A DNA stretch of 29,568 nt. Origin: Betaproteobacteria bacterium. Its GTDB lineage: Bacteria; Pseudomonadota; Gammaproteobacteria; Burkholderiales; Usitatibacteraceae. The stretch is taken from NCBI GenBank assembly GCA_016711875.1, contig JADJSD010000002.1, forward strand, positions 1-29,568, read 5' to 3'. A program made the position numbers and the translations under genes. Shown piece by piece: positions 7,059 through 14,305 of this stretch (its first letter is position 1; each line of letters opens with the position of its first letter). The notes under the pieces are model-generated. The model was not told the origin of the DNA, did no database searches, and saw only the letters and a list, made by a program, of their open reading frames with translations.

Positions 7059-8209
7059 GGAAGTTCCTCGGCTACCGCCGCCGCGACGGTCGCGTCGGCG
7101 TGCGCAACCACATCCTGCTGCTCGCGACGGTCACCTGCGCCAACCGCGTCGTCCAGCGCATCGGCTTCGAATGCCCCGACGTGATCGTCATCGAGCAGGC
7201 CGCGGGCTGCATCGCGCTTGAGGACGACCGCGCGATCACGCGCCGCATGCTGCTCGGGCTCGCGATGAACCCGAACGTCGGGGCCGTGTGCTTCGTCGGG
7301 CTGGGCTGCGAGCAGGCGCAGGCGAAGGACCTTCGCGACGAGCTGCGCGAGACCAAGTTCGCGCTGGCCGTGTCCATCCAGGACTGCGGCGGCAGCGAGG
7401 AGGCGCTCGCGAAGTGCCGCGAGTTCGTCACCCGGGCGCGGGCGCATCTCGAGGGCGACCTGCGCGAGCCCTGCGAGGCGTCCTCGCTCATCCTGGGCAC
7501 CAAGTGCGGCGGCTCCGACTGGACGTCCGCCATCGCCTCGAATCCCGCGGTCGGCGTCGTCTCGGACCGCGTCGTGCAGGCGGGCGGCATCTCCCTGCTG
7601 GGCGAGAGCGCCGGCTGGTTCGGCGCCGACCACGTACTGATGCGGCGCGCCCGCGACGACGAGGTGCGCGGCGCGATCATGAAGGTGCTGCGGCGCCTGT
7701 ACGACGCCTCCCGCCATCGGGGGGTGCGGATTGACGAGGCGAACCCGTCGCCGGGCAACATCGCCGGCGGGCTCACGACGTTGACGGAGAAGGCGCTGGG
7801 CGGCATCCGCAAGAGCGGCGCCAGCCCGATCGAAGGCGTCCTCGCGCCCGGCGAGCAGCCCCGCGGCCCGGGACTCTGGCTCCTCGACAACCCGAGCCTC
7901 GATCCGGCCTCCGTCGCGGGCATGAGCGCAGCCGGCGCGCAGGTCGTCCTCTTCACCACGGGACGGGGCACCCCGGTCGGCTCGCCGATCTGCCCGGTCA
8001 TCAAGATCTGCGCCTCGCCCGACGGGATGCGCAAGGTGCCGGGGCACGTGGACGTGGACATCAGCGACATCGTGACCGCCGGCGCCACCGTGCAAGGCGG
8101 CGGCGATCGCATCGAGGCGGCGATCCGGGCGGTGATCGACGGCGAACCGACCCGCTCGGAGCGCCTGGGCCATCGCGAGTTCGTCATGCCGCAGGTGGGC
8201 GTCCTGTGA
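7055..8209 (+). CDS. UxaA-family hydro-lyase, large subunit
   Basis: The 384-residue protein is the catalytic C-terminal part of the altronate/galactarate dehydratase family, a metal-dependent enzyme removing water (or sulfite in SuyB) from a 2-hydroxy acid. Motifs are GYRRRDGRVGVRNHILLL at the start, IEQAAGCIALEDD, GLGCEQAQ, SIQDCGGSEEAL, GTKCGGSDWTSAIASNPAVG and PICPVIKICA. Cysteines in these motifs are the likely metal or Fe-S ligands. The usual UxaA CGGSDG-SG-TANP segment is CGGSDWTSAIASNP here, and the following SETPE-type loop is GESAGWFGADH, so the active site differs from classical UxaA. Start and stop overlap the neighbours (ATGA, GTGA). The frame is intact. Confidence 0.87.
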   Translation: MRKFLGYRRRDGRVGVRNHILLLATVTCANRVVQRIGFECPDVIVIEQAAGCIALEDDRAITRRMLLGLAMNPNVGAVCFVGLGCEQAQAKDLRDELRETKFALAVSIQDCGGSEEALAKCREFVTRARAHLEGDLREPCEASSLILGTKCGGSDWTSAIASNPAVGVVSDRVVQAGGISLLGESAGWFGADHVLMRRARDDEVRGAIMKVLRRLYDASRHRGVRIDEANPSPGNIAGGLTTLTEKALGGIRKSGASPIEGVLAPGEQPRGPGLWLLDNPSLDPASVAGMSAAGAQVVLFTTGRGTPVGSPICPVIKICASPDGMRKVPGHVDVDISDIVTAGATVQGGGDRIEAAIRAVIDGEPTRSERLGHREFVMPQVGVL

Positions 8210-9374
8210 AGCCGCTCGCCGGGATCCGCGTCCTCGACTTCACCCGCATCTACGCCGGGCCCTACTGCACGATGCTGCTCGGGGATCACGGGGCGGACGT
8301 GGTCAAGGTGGAGATGCCGGGCGGAGACCCGGTGCGGCGCCAGGGCCCGCCATTTCACCACGGCATGGGCATGACCTTCCTCGCCGCCAACCGCAACAAG
8401 CGCTCGATCGAGCTCGACGTGAAGAAGCCGGAGGACCTGCACCGCCTGCAGCGGCTCGCCGAGCGCGCCGACGTCGTCGTCGAGAACTTCCGTCCCGACG
8501 TGATGCCCCGCCTCGGCCTGGGCTACGACGCGCTCTCCCGCGCCAATCCCGGGCTCGTCTACGCGTCGCTTTCCGGCATGGGCTCCGACGGGCCCGATGC
8601 CGCCAAGGGCGCATTCGACCTGACGATCCAGGCGACCGGCGGCTTCATGAGCATCACGGGCGAGCGAGGCGGAAAGCCGATCAAGGTCGGGACCTCGATC
8701 TTCGACCTGGTTTGCGGCTTGAATGCCTACAGCGCGATCGTGATGTCGCTCTACCGCCGGCAGCAGTGTGGCCAAGGACAGCGCGTCGAGACGAGCCTGC
8801 TCGAAAGCGAGGTGGCCTTCCTCGTCGACGCGGCGCTCGAATACCTCGTGTCGGGCCACGTGCGCGAGCGCTGGGGATCGGAGCATTCGCAGATCGTCCC
8901 GTACAAGGCCTTCGACACGCAAGACGGCGTGATCGTGATCGGCGCCGGCTACGACCCGTGTTCGAGCCCTTCCTGCAGGTGATCGGCCGGATGGACCTGC
9001 TCGCCGATCCGCGCTTCGCGACCCTCGCGGCGCGCGTCGAGAACCGCGATGCCGTCTACGCCGTGATCGACGGGGAAGTCCGGCGCCATCGCACGCAGGA
9101 CCTGCTCGCGAGGCTCGAGGCCGCCGGCGTGCCGTGCGCGCCCGTGAACGACATGCGCCAGGTGTTCGACGACGCGCAGGTGCTGCACCGAGGCATGAAG
9201 ATGAACCTGCAGCACCCCGCCTACGGGGACGTGCCCACGATCGGGCCGGCCGTGAAGTATTCCGGATTCGACGTCGCGGACGGCTGGTCCGCGCCGCCGC
9301 TGCTGGGCGAGCACGAGGACGCCATCCTGGCCGACTGGCTCGGCGAGGCCGGCGCGACGGGAGCCAGACCTTGA
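8206..9374 (+). CDS. CaiB/BaiF family III CoA-transferase (one frameshift)
   Basis: Family III CoA-transferases move CoA between carboxylic acids. From the GTG at 8206 the product begins LAGIRVLDFTRIYAGPYCTM, LLGDHGADVVKVE and NRNKRSIELD, all standard. ENFRPDVMPRLGLGY and LSGMGSDGP follow. The catalytic Asp is Asp138 in AFDLTIQATGG, aligned with Asp169 of formyl-CoA transferase. Near 8957 the sensible frame changes. The continuation VFEPFLQVIGRMDLLADPRF, then AGVPCAPVNDMRQVFDD and PPLLGEHEDAIL, ends at 9374, giving about 390 residues, normal length. Its stop overlaps the TTG start of the next gene. In context it should activate the product of the UxaA-like lyase as a CoA thioester for the dehydrogenase. 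Confidence 0.9.
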
Positions 9375-10528
9375 ACTTCGACCCCACGGACGAGCAGAAG
9401 CTCGCCGTCGACGCCTTCCGCCGCTTTCTCGAGCGCGACATTGCGCCGGTCGTCGAGCGCCACCGCGACGCCGTCTTCCCGAAGCCCGTGGCGCACGAGT
9501 TGCTCGCGGCGCTCGCGGACTACGGCGTGGGCAACGGGTGGGTTCCGGATGCCGGCGGCGGCCTCGGCATCGGCTACATCTCGAGCGGCCTGCTCTACGA
9601 GGAGCTCGCGCGCGTGAGCGCCGACCTGGCCGGGCTCGCCTACGTCCACGAGGGCGCGGCGATGAAGATCTTCCGCGGGGGCTCGGAGGCCATCAAAGCG
9701 CGCTACCTGCCGGGGCTCCTGTCGGGGCAGGCCATCGGATGCTCGGCGGTCACGGAGCCGGGCGGCGGCTCCGGCGTCCGCGGCATGCGCACGCGCGCCG
9801 TGGCCGAAGGCGACGGATTTCGCATCAGCGGGGAGAAGACGTTCATCTCCAACGCGCCCATCGCCGACGTCATCATGCTGACGGCCCTCACCGGGCCGCA
9901 GGAGTTCACGATGTTCCTCATCGATCCGCGCGAGCACCGCATCGAGACGCGCGAGATCTCGAAGCTGGGCCTCACGAGCTGGTCGCTCGGGAGCGTGGTG
10001 TTCAGCGACACGCTCGTGTCACGCGATTACGTCATCGGTGGCGTGGGCGCGGGCTTGCGGGAGACGATGCGGGGGTTCGAACGCGCGCGCCTGTTCATCT
10101 CGATCCTGGCGCTCGGCATCGGCCAGGCGGCGCTCGAGGCGTCGATCCGGTACGCGAAGGACCGGCTGCAGTTCGACCGTCCGATCGGCGGGCACCAGCT
10201 CGTGCAGGAGCTCGTCGCCGACATGGCGACGGAGCTGCATGCGGCGCGCCTGCTCACCTATCGCGGGCTCGACCTGGTCGAGCGCGGCGTGCGCTGCAAC
10301 CTCGAGGCGGCGATGGCGAAGGCCTTCGCGACGGAGGCCGTGACGCGGATCGCCTCCAGGGCCGTCCAGGTCCACGGCGCCTACGGGCTCACCCGGGAAT
10401 TCCCCCTCGAGCGGCACTTCCGGGATGCGCGGATGCTCACCGTGCCGGACGGCACGACCCAGATCAACCAGCTGGTGATCGGCCGCGAGCTGCTCGGCCT
10501 GGACGCCTTCGGCGCGGGACCGAAGTAG
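9371..10528 (+). CDS. Acyl-CoA dehydrogenase with Asp at the usual catalytic Glu position
   Basis: The start is TTG at 9371, overlapping the CoA-transferase stop, giving 385 residues (family about 380-400). FAD-enzyme motifs are present: CSAVTEPGGGSGVRGMRTRA, GEKTFISNAPIADV, YAKDRLQFDRPIGGHQLVQ, QVHGAYGLTREFPLERHFRD and ARMLTVPDGTTQIN. In most family members the last motif reads Y-E-G-T with Glu as the base that removes the alpha-proton; here it is P-D-G-T (Asp360). The alternative base position used by isovaleryl- and long-chain enzymes holds Ala in my alignment. It would oxidise the CoA ester made by the preceding transferase, passing electrons to ETF. It is the last gene of the cassette and the frame is intact. 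Confidence 0.92.
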   Translation: MNFDPTDEQKLAVDAFRRFLERDIAPVVERHRDAVFPKPVAHELLAALADYGVGNGWVPDAGGGLGIGYISSGLLYEELARVSADLAGLAYVHEGAAMKIFRGGSEAIKARYLPGLLSGQAIGCSAVTEPGGGSGVRGMRTRAVAEGDGFRISGEKTFISNAPIADVIMLTALTGPQEFTMFLIDPREHRIETREISKLGLTSWSLGSVVFSDTLVSRDYVIGGVGAGLRETMRGFERARLFISILALGIGQAALEASIRYAKDRLQFDRPIGGHQLVQELVADMATELHAARLLTYRGLDLVERGVRCNLEAAMAKAFATEAVTRIASRAVQVHGAYGLTREFPLERHFRDARMLTVPDGTTQINQLVIGRELLGLDAFGAGPK

Positions 10529-10578
10529 GCCTTGCCGGCATCTCCGTTCGTGGCGGGATGGGTCCCTGTCTTCCGCCG

Positions 10579-10637
10579 CTCTGCGTGCCGATCGCCTGAA
10601 GCTCGGTCTCGGCGGGACCCGCGCCAAGCTGCCCTAG
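10579..10637 (+). pseudogene. MmcQ/YjbR family protein, C-terminal remnant
   Basis: After the acyl-CoA dehydrogenase stop, the plus strand reads RADRLKLGLGGTRAKLP and then TAG at 10635-10637. This matches the end of the intact MmcQ protein at 4354-4722 (RADRARLGLEAAAPKAR then stop). One base seems to be missing just before this match. The 50 bases upstream show only faint resemblance (PASPFVAGWVPV against PAPYLARAKWVQL), possibly an internally deleted remnant. There is no start codon or domain, so it is non-functional. Confidence 0.65.
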
Positions 10638-10751
10638 CTTCCCCTTTTCGCCAGCCAGATCCCCGCGAGCACCACCGCCCCGCCGACGAACTGCACGGGC
10701 CCGATCGCCTCGCCGAAAAGGGCCCACGCGAAGAGGGCCGCCATCACCGGC
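10579..10751. repeat. Diverged direct repeat, copy 2 (mmcQ tail plus EamA tail)
   Basis: This is the partner of 4663-4835: same order, same orientation, same length of about 173 bp. Here the EamA side is part of a complete gene and the mmcQ side is only a remnant, the mirror image of copy 1. Both copies have the two convergent stop codons overlapping in CTAG. Confidence 0.8.
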
Positions 10752-11515
10752 TGGATGAGCAGGCTCACCGAGGAGAGCGAAGCCGGCAGGTGGGCGAACG
10801 CGTACGCGATGAGTCCCTGCCCCAGCACCTGCGTCACGAGCGCGAGCGCGACGAGGACCGTCCAGCCGGAGGCGCCCTGCGGAACGAAGGGCTGCGGCGA
10901 GAGGAGGGCGACGGGCAGGAGGGCGAGGGCGGTGATGGTCGTGCTCCACGCCATGAGCCGCGCCGTCGAGGCGCCGGCGTCCCGCGCGCTCTTGATGGAG
11001 AGCATGTAGCCCGCGTAGAAGACCGCCGTGAGGGCGCCGAGGGCATCGCCCGCGAGCCGCGTGCCGCCGACGGCGAAGTGGGGCCCCACCAGGATGAACA
11101 TGCCCGCGATCGCCGCCGCCATGCCGACGAGGAAGGTACGCGTCACCTGCTGCCGCCACAGCACCCAGCCCGCGAGCGTCACGAAGATGGGCGCCAGGTT
11201 CGCGAGCAGCGTCGAGTTGGCGACCGACGTGTACGTGATGGACCAGTGCCACACGCCCAGGTCGCAGGCGAAAAAGAGGCCGGCGCCGGCGAGGGGCCCG
11301 AAGGAGGCCGGCGTGCGCGCCGGGCCTTCGCGCAGGGCCCACGCCCACAGGATCGGCGTTGCGATCGCCGTGCGCCAGAAGGCGCTCGCGACGGGGCCCG
11401 CGTCCGAAAGGCGCACGAAAATGGGGGCGAAGGCGATCGAGCAGCCGCCGGCGAGCAGGGCGAGGAAGGCGAGAGTTTCGATACGGGAAGGCGCCGGGGC
11501 GGCAGGGACGTTCAC
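10634..11515 (-). CDS. EamA/DMT-family inner-membrane permease
   Basis: The 293-residue protein has ten predicted membrane helices in two EamA halves: FLALLAGGCSIAFAPIFVRL, then AFWRTAIATPILWAWAL, ending VQFVGGAVVLAGIWLAKRGS. The internal duplication (two sets of five helices) and the Arg/Trp-rich loops are those of drug/metabolite transporters of the RhaT/YdcZ type, which export or import small metabolites. Substrate cannot be told. The start ATG at 11515 follows no strong Shine-Dalgarno. It is divergent from marC with a 70-bp gap. A 36-codon copy of its 3' end is found at 4719-4835, across the catabolic cassette. Confidence 0.9.
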   Translation of the reverse strand: MNVPAAPAPSRIETLAFLALLAGGCSIAFAPIFVRLSDAGPVASAFWRTAIATPILWAWALREGPARTPASFGPLAGAGLFFACDLGVWHWSITYTSVANSTLLANLAPIFVTLAGWVLWRQQVTRTFLVGMAAAIAGMFILVGPHFAVGGTRLAGDALGALTAVFYAGYMLSIKSARDAGASTARLMAWSTTITALALLPVALLSPQPFVPQGASGWTVLVALALVTQVLGQGLIAYAFAHLPASLSSVSLLIQPVMAALFAWALFGEAIGPVQFVGGAVVLAGIWLAKRGS

Positions 11516-11557
11516 GCCGGCATTTTCTCACGTCGGACGCGGGCGAGCCCCGGGCGG

Positions 11558-11563
11558 TAGAAT
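11558..11563 (+). promoter_or_regulatory. Possible -10 element (TAGAAT) upstream of marC
   Basis: GGTAGAAT lies 22 bases before the marC start codon in the 70-bp divergent gap with the EamA gene. The short distance implies a leader of about 15 bases. No good -35 is visible. Confidence 0.35.
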
Positions 11564-11585
11564 GACGGCCCTTCCGAGGAAATCC

Positions 11586-12188
11586 ATGAACAACGAATTC
11601 CTCTCCGCCGTGATCCTCCTCACCCTGGTCACGGACCCCTTCGGCAACGTGCCCATCGTGAACGCGATGATGGCCGGCGTGCCCGAATCGCGCCGGCGCC
11701 TCGTCATCCTGCGCGAGTGCGGCATCGCGTTCGGCCTGCTGCTCGTGTTCTTGTTCGCGGGGCAGTCGTTCCTCTCGCTCATGCACCTGTCGCAGACATC
11801 GCTTTCGATTGCCGGCGGCGTGATCCTCTTCATGATCTCGATCCGCATGGTGTTCGGGAAGGCGGCCGGGTCCGCGGGCGGCAAGGAAGGCGCGGAGCCC
11901 TTCATCGTCCCGCTCGCCATCCCGCTCATCGCCGGCCCGTCGGCGCTCGCGACGGTGATGCTCATGGCCACCAAGGACCCGGCGCGCATCGGCATGTGGG
12001 CCGCGGCCGTCTCGGTGACCATGGCCATCTGCACGGTGATCCTCGTGGCCGGCGCCAGCCTGCACCGCCTGCTGGGGGATGCGGCCATGGAGGCGCTCGA
12101 GCGCCTGATGGGCCTCATCCTCACCGCCATCGCCGTCGAGATGCTGCTGGGCGGCATCCGCGAGTTCGTGAAAGGACTTTCCGCATGA
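11586..12188 (+). CDS. MarC-family integral membrane protein
   Basis: The 200-residue protein has six predicted membrane helices and the family signature near its start, LVTDPFGNVPIVNAMMAG, in which the D-P-x-G-N motif is conserved. A second signature, PLAIPLIAGPSALATVML, lies mid-protein, matching the 'PlaiPllaGPgai' motif. MarC proteins were once linked to antibiotic resistance in E. coli, which was later not supported; their transported substrate is unknown. The gene runs directly into greB (ATGA overlap), so the two are cotranscribed. The frame is intact. Confidence 0.93.
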   Translation: MNNEFLSAVILLTLVTDPFGNVPIVNAMMAGVPESRRRLVILRECGIAFGLLLVFLFAGQSFLSLMHLSQTSLSIAGGVILFMISIRMVFGKAAGSAGGKEGAEPFIVPLAIPLIAGPSALATVMLMATKDPARIGMWAAAVSVTMAICTVILVAGASLHRLLGDAAMEALERLMGLILTAIAVEMLLGGIREFVKGLSA

Positions 12189-12805
12189 GCAAGGCCTTCA
12201 CGCGCGAGAACGACGACGACGACGAGGACGACGGCGACGACGGCGGCCTGCCGATCCCCGAAGGCAGCAAGAACTACATGACGCCCCATGGCTGGCGGCG
12301 CATGCGCGACGAGCTGACCCACCTGGTGAAGGTGGAGCGCCCCGAGGTGACGGCGGTCGTCTCCTGGGCCGCGGGCAACGGCGATCGCTCCGAGAACGGC
12401 GACTACCAGTACGGCAAGAAGCGCATGCGCGAGATCGACCGGCGCATCCGCTACCTCACCAAGCGCCTGGAGAACGCGGAGGTGGTCGATCCCTCCCGGC
12501 GCGAGGAGACGGACCAGGTCTTCTTCGCCGCTACCGTGACCTACGCCATCGCCGACGCCGGCGCCCGGGGCGAAGATGCCACCGTGCGCATCGTGGGCCT
12601 GGACGAGACGGACCCCTCGCGCGGCTACGTGAGCTGGATCTCGCCCATCGCGCGGGCGCTCATGCGGGCCCGCGAGGGCGACCGGGTGCCCCTCGTCACG
12701 CCGGGCGGGCGCCAGGAGGTCGACATCGTCGAGGTGCGCTACGAGGAGATCCCCATGGAACCCTTCGTGGCCGTGAAAAGCCTCTGGGCGCCCAACGTGA
12801 AGTGA
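12185..12805 (+). CDS. greB: Transcription elongation factor GreB
   Basis: GreB enters the secondary channel of RNA polymerase and stimulates cleavage of backtracked RNA. The 206-residue protein has an acidic leader (DDDDEDDGDD at about residues 10-19), then KNYMTPHGWRRMRDEL. The coiled-coil tip region VVSWAAGNGDRSENGDYQYG carries the acidic residues that act in the polymerase active centre. IDRRIRYLTKRLENAEVVDP distinguishes GreB from GreA. The C-terminal FKBP-like domain includes VRIVGLDETDPSRGYVSWIS and SPIARAL. The acidic leader is found in other betaproteobacterial GreB proteins and explains the extra length over the 158 residues of E. coli GreB. Confidence 0.94.
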   Translation: MSKAFTRENDDDDEDDGDDGGLPIPEGSKNYMTPHGWRRMRDELTHLVKVERPEVTAVVSWAAGNGDRSENGDYQYGKKRMREIDRRIRYLTKRLENAEVVDPSRREETDQVFFAATVTYAIADAGARGEDATVRIVGLDETDPSRGYVSWISPIARALMRAREGDRVPLVTPGGRQEVDIVEVRYEEIPMEPFVAVKSLWAPNVK

Positions 12806-13713
12806 CACCGGTGACGACCGGGCCCGTGCCGCAGGGAACGCCCAAGGCCGAAGTCGTTCTCGACAAGGCGCTCGTGGCCGCCCTGCTCGCCGCGCAGCAT
12901 CCCGACCTCGCCCGCCTTCCCCTGTCGCTCCTGGACGAGGGCTGGGACAACGCCATGTTCCGCCTGGGCGAGGGGCTCGTCGTGCGCCTGCCCCGCCGCG
13001 CCGCCTCCGTGGCGATGCTCGATCGCGAGCAGGACTGGCTGCCGGTTCTCGCCGATTCGCTGCCATTGCCCGTGCCGGCGCCCGTGCGCCGCGGACGGCC
13101 CGGCGCGGGTTACCCGTGGCCCTGGAGCGTTGTGCCCTGGATCCCGGGCGAGACGGCCGACCTCGCGCCGCCCGCCCCGGGCGAGGCCCGTGTGATCGGT
13201 CGATTCCTCACGGCGCTGCATCGTCCCGCCCCCGCGGGCGTGCCGCGCAATCCCGTCCGGGGCGTGCCGCTTTCCCTGCGACGCGAGAATGTCGAGGCCC
13301 GCGCGGAGCGCATCGCCGCGGTTTCCGATGCCCTCACGCCGGCGCTCCTTCGCCTCTGGGAAGAGGCGCTCGCCGTCCCGATCGACGAGGAGGACCGCTG
13401 GCTGCACGGCGACCTGCACGCGCGCAACGTGCTCGTTTCGGGAGGGCGCATCGCGGGAATCATCGATTGGAGCGACCTCGGGGCGGGCGACCGCGCGACG
13501 GACCTCGCGTCGGTCTGGGGGCTCTTCGAATCGCGCGCCGCGAGAGAGGAGGCGATGGGCGAGTGCGCCGGCGTGAGCGAAGCCACGTGGATGCGCGCCC
13601 GCGGCTGGGCCTTTGCCTTCGGCGTGATGCTGCTCGACAGCGGCCTCGCCGACCATCCGCGTCATGCGGCCATGGGCCGCGACACGCTGAGAAGGCTGGC
13701 GGACGGTCCCTGA
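12802..13713 (+). CDS. APH-family phosphotransferase
   Basis: The GTG at 12802 overlaps the greB stop (GTGA); the product is 303 residues. It has the aminoglycoside-phosphotransferase-like kinase fold. LLDEGWDNAMFRLGEGLVVR is the nucleotide-binding strand-loop, WSVVPWIPGE the hinge, WLHGDLHARNVLVSGGR the catalytic loop with its Asp and Asn, and GIIDWSDLGAGDRATDLASV the metal-binding DxD region. Members phosphorylate small hydroxyl compounds such as aminoglycosides, macrolides, choline or homoserine. Sequence alone does not tell which. Position behind greB in what is probably a marC-greB-aph transcript argues for a household function more than resistance. The frame is intact. Confidence 0.87.
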   Translation: MTPVTTGPVPQGTPKAEVVLDKALVAALLAAQHPDLARLPLSLLDEGWDNAMFRLGEGLVVRLPRRAASVAMLDREQDWLPVLADSLPLPVPAPVRRGRPGAGYPWPWSVVPWIPGETADLAPPAPGEARVIGRFLTALHRPAPAGVPRNPVRGVPLSLRRENVEARAERIAAVSDALTPALLRLWEEALAVPIDEEDRWLHGDLHARNVLVSGGRIAGIIDWSDLGAGDRATDLASVWGLFESRAAREEAMGECAGVSEATWMRARGWAFAFGVMLLDSGLADHPRHAAMGRDTLRRLADGP

Positions 13714-13984
13714 GCGTCACGGCCGGTACAAACTGCAACAAACCGATTCCCTCCCGCGTGAATCCGAACGCGGGGGCCGCGCATCTTACTCGTGCAGCCC
13801 GTGTGCGCGCTTCGAGGTGCGTGCGCGGACTCGACCGCGGCCTCTAGCGCGGACCGGGAACCAATCCGGCTCCGCGCGGCAATAGGTCGTGGGAGGGTCC
13901 GCGATTGCCGTCGAGGCGCGGGCCGCGAAGATCGCGCCGCCATTCCCGCGCGTCGCCCCTTGCCCATCGACCATCGGAGAATCC
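13714..13984. other. Intergenic region with two hairpins
   Basis: No convincing gene is seen in these 271 bases on either strand. Two stem-loops stand out. CCCGCGT (13753-13759) pairs with ACGCGGG (13768-13774) across an 8-base loop. GCGCGGA (13847-13853) pairs with TCCGCGC (13871-13877), with an inner CCGG/CCGG pairing. The first, 39 bases past the phosphotransferase stop, could end that transcript although it lacks a T-run. The second lies 107 bases before the lipoprotein gene and could belong to its leader. Confidence 0.5.
13753..13774 (+). terminator. Possible terminator hairpin after the phosphotransferase gene
   Basis: A 7-bp perfect GC-rich stem with an 8-base loop lies 39 bases downstream of the phosphotransferase stop. 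There is no following T-tract (GGCCGCGCATCTT), so an intrinsic terminator is only possible. Confidence 0.3.
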
Positions 13985-14278
13985 ATGAAGATCGCCCTCA
14001 TCGCCTGTGTCCCGCTCGTTCTCCTCGCCGCGTGCGCCAACGTCCAGACCTCGACCGCCGGCGGGGGCGCCGAGCCCGCCTCGGGAACGATGTACTGCTG
14101 GAAGGACAAGCTCGAGGTGGCGGGCGACAAGGTCACCTGCAACTGGGCCTCGAGCGCGCGGGAGGCCTGCGAATCCACCTACCCGACGACGATCGCGAAG
14201 GCGCGGCTCGCGGGCGAACCGCAGAAGGGCAACCGCTGCTCGAACGGGCAGTGGCTGGTGAGCGTGCAGGTGCGCTGA
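13985..14278 (+). CDS. Small lipoprotein with conserved Cys
   Basis: The 97-residue product has a lipoprotein signal: MKIALIACVPLVLLAACA, where LAAC fits the lipobox, with lipidated Cys at about residue 17. GGAGAATCC precedes the ATG. The mature part is short with four further cysteines (MYCWKD, VTCNWA, EACEST, NRCSNG), which could form two disulfides in the periplasm. I do not recognise a named family. It stands alone on the plus strand and converges on the minus-strand transporter operon, with 27 bases between the two stop codons. Confidence 0.75.
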   Translation: MKIALIACVPLVLLAACANVQTSTAGGGAEPASGTMYCWKDKLEVAGDKVTCNWASSAREACESTYPTTIAKARLAGEPQKGNRCSNGQWLVSVQVR

Positions 14279-14305
14279 GGAAGGGGGCCCGCGTGGGGCG
14301 GTGCC

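Noticed and set aside
6311..8173. Long minus-strand open frame of about 620 codons opposite the TctC and UxaA genes
   Set aside because: It is an antisense shadow in GC-rich DNA. It is dominated by Arg, Ala, Asp and His with no domain, and the plus-strand genes are well supported.
8206..10528. Glutarate CoA-transferase plus glutaryl-CoA dehydrogenase
   Set aside because: The dehydrogenase has PDGT rather than the YEGT motif and a different N-terminus from glutaryl-CoA dehydrogenase, and the UxaA-like subunits do not fit that route.
12185..12260. Acidic leader of GreB as a novel domain
   Set aside because: Similar Asp-rich leaders are familiar in betaproteobacterial GreB proteins.
12802..13713. 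Antibiotic-resistance aminoglycoside phosphotransferase
   Set aside because: Only the general kinase fold is recognisable. The gene is in a marC-greB household operon and no mobile element is nearby.
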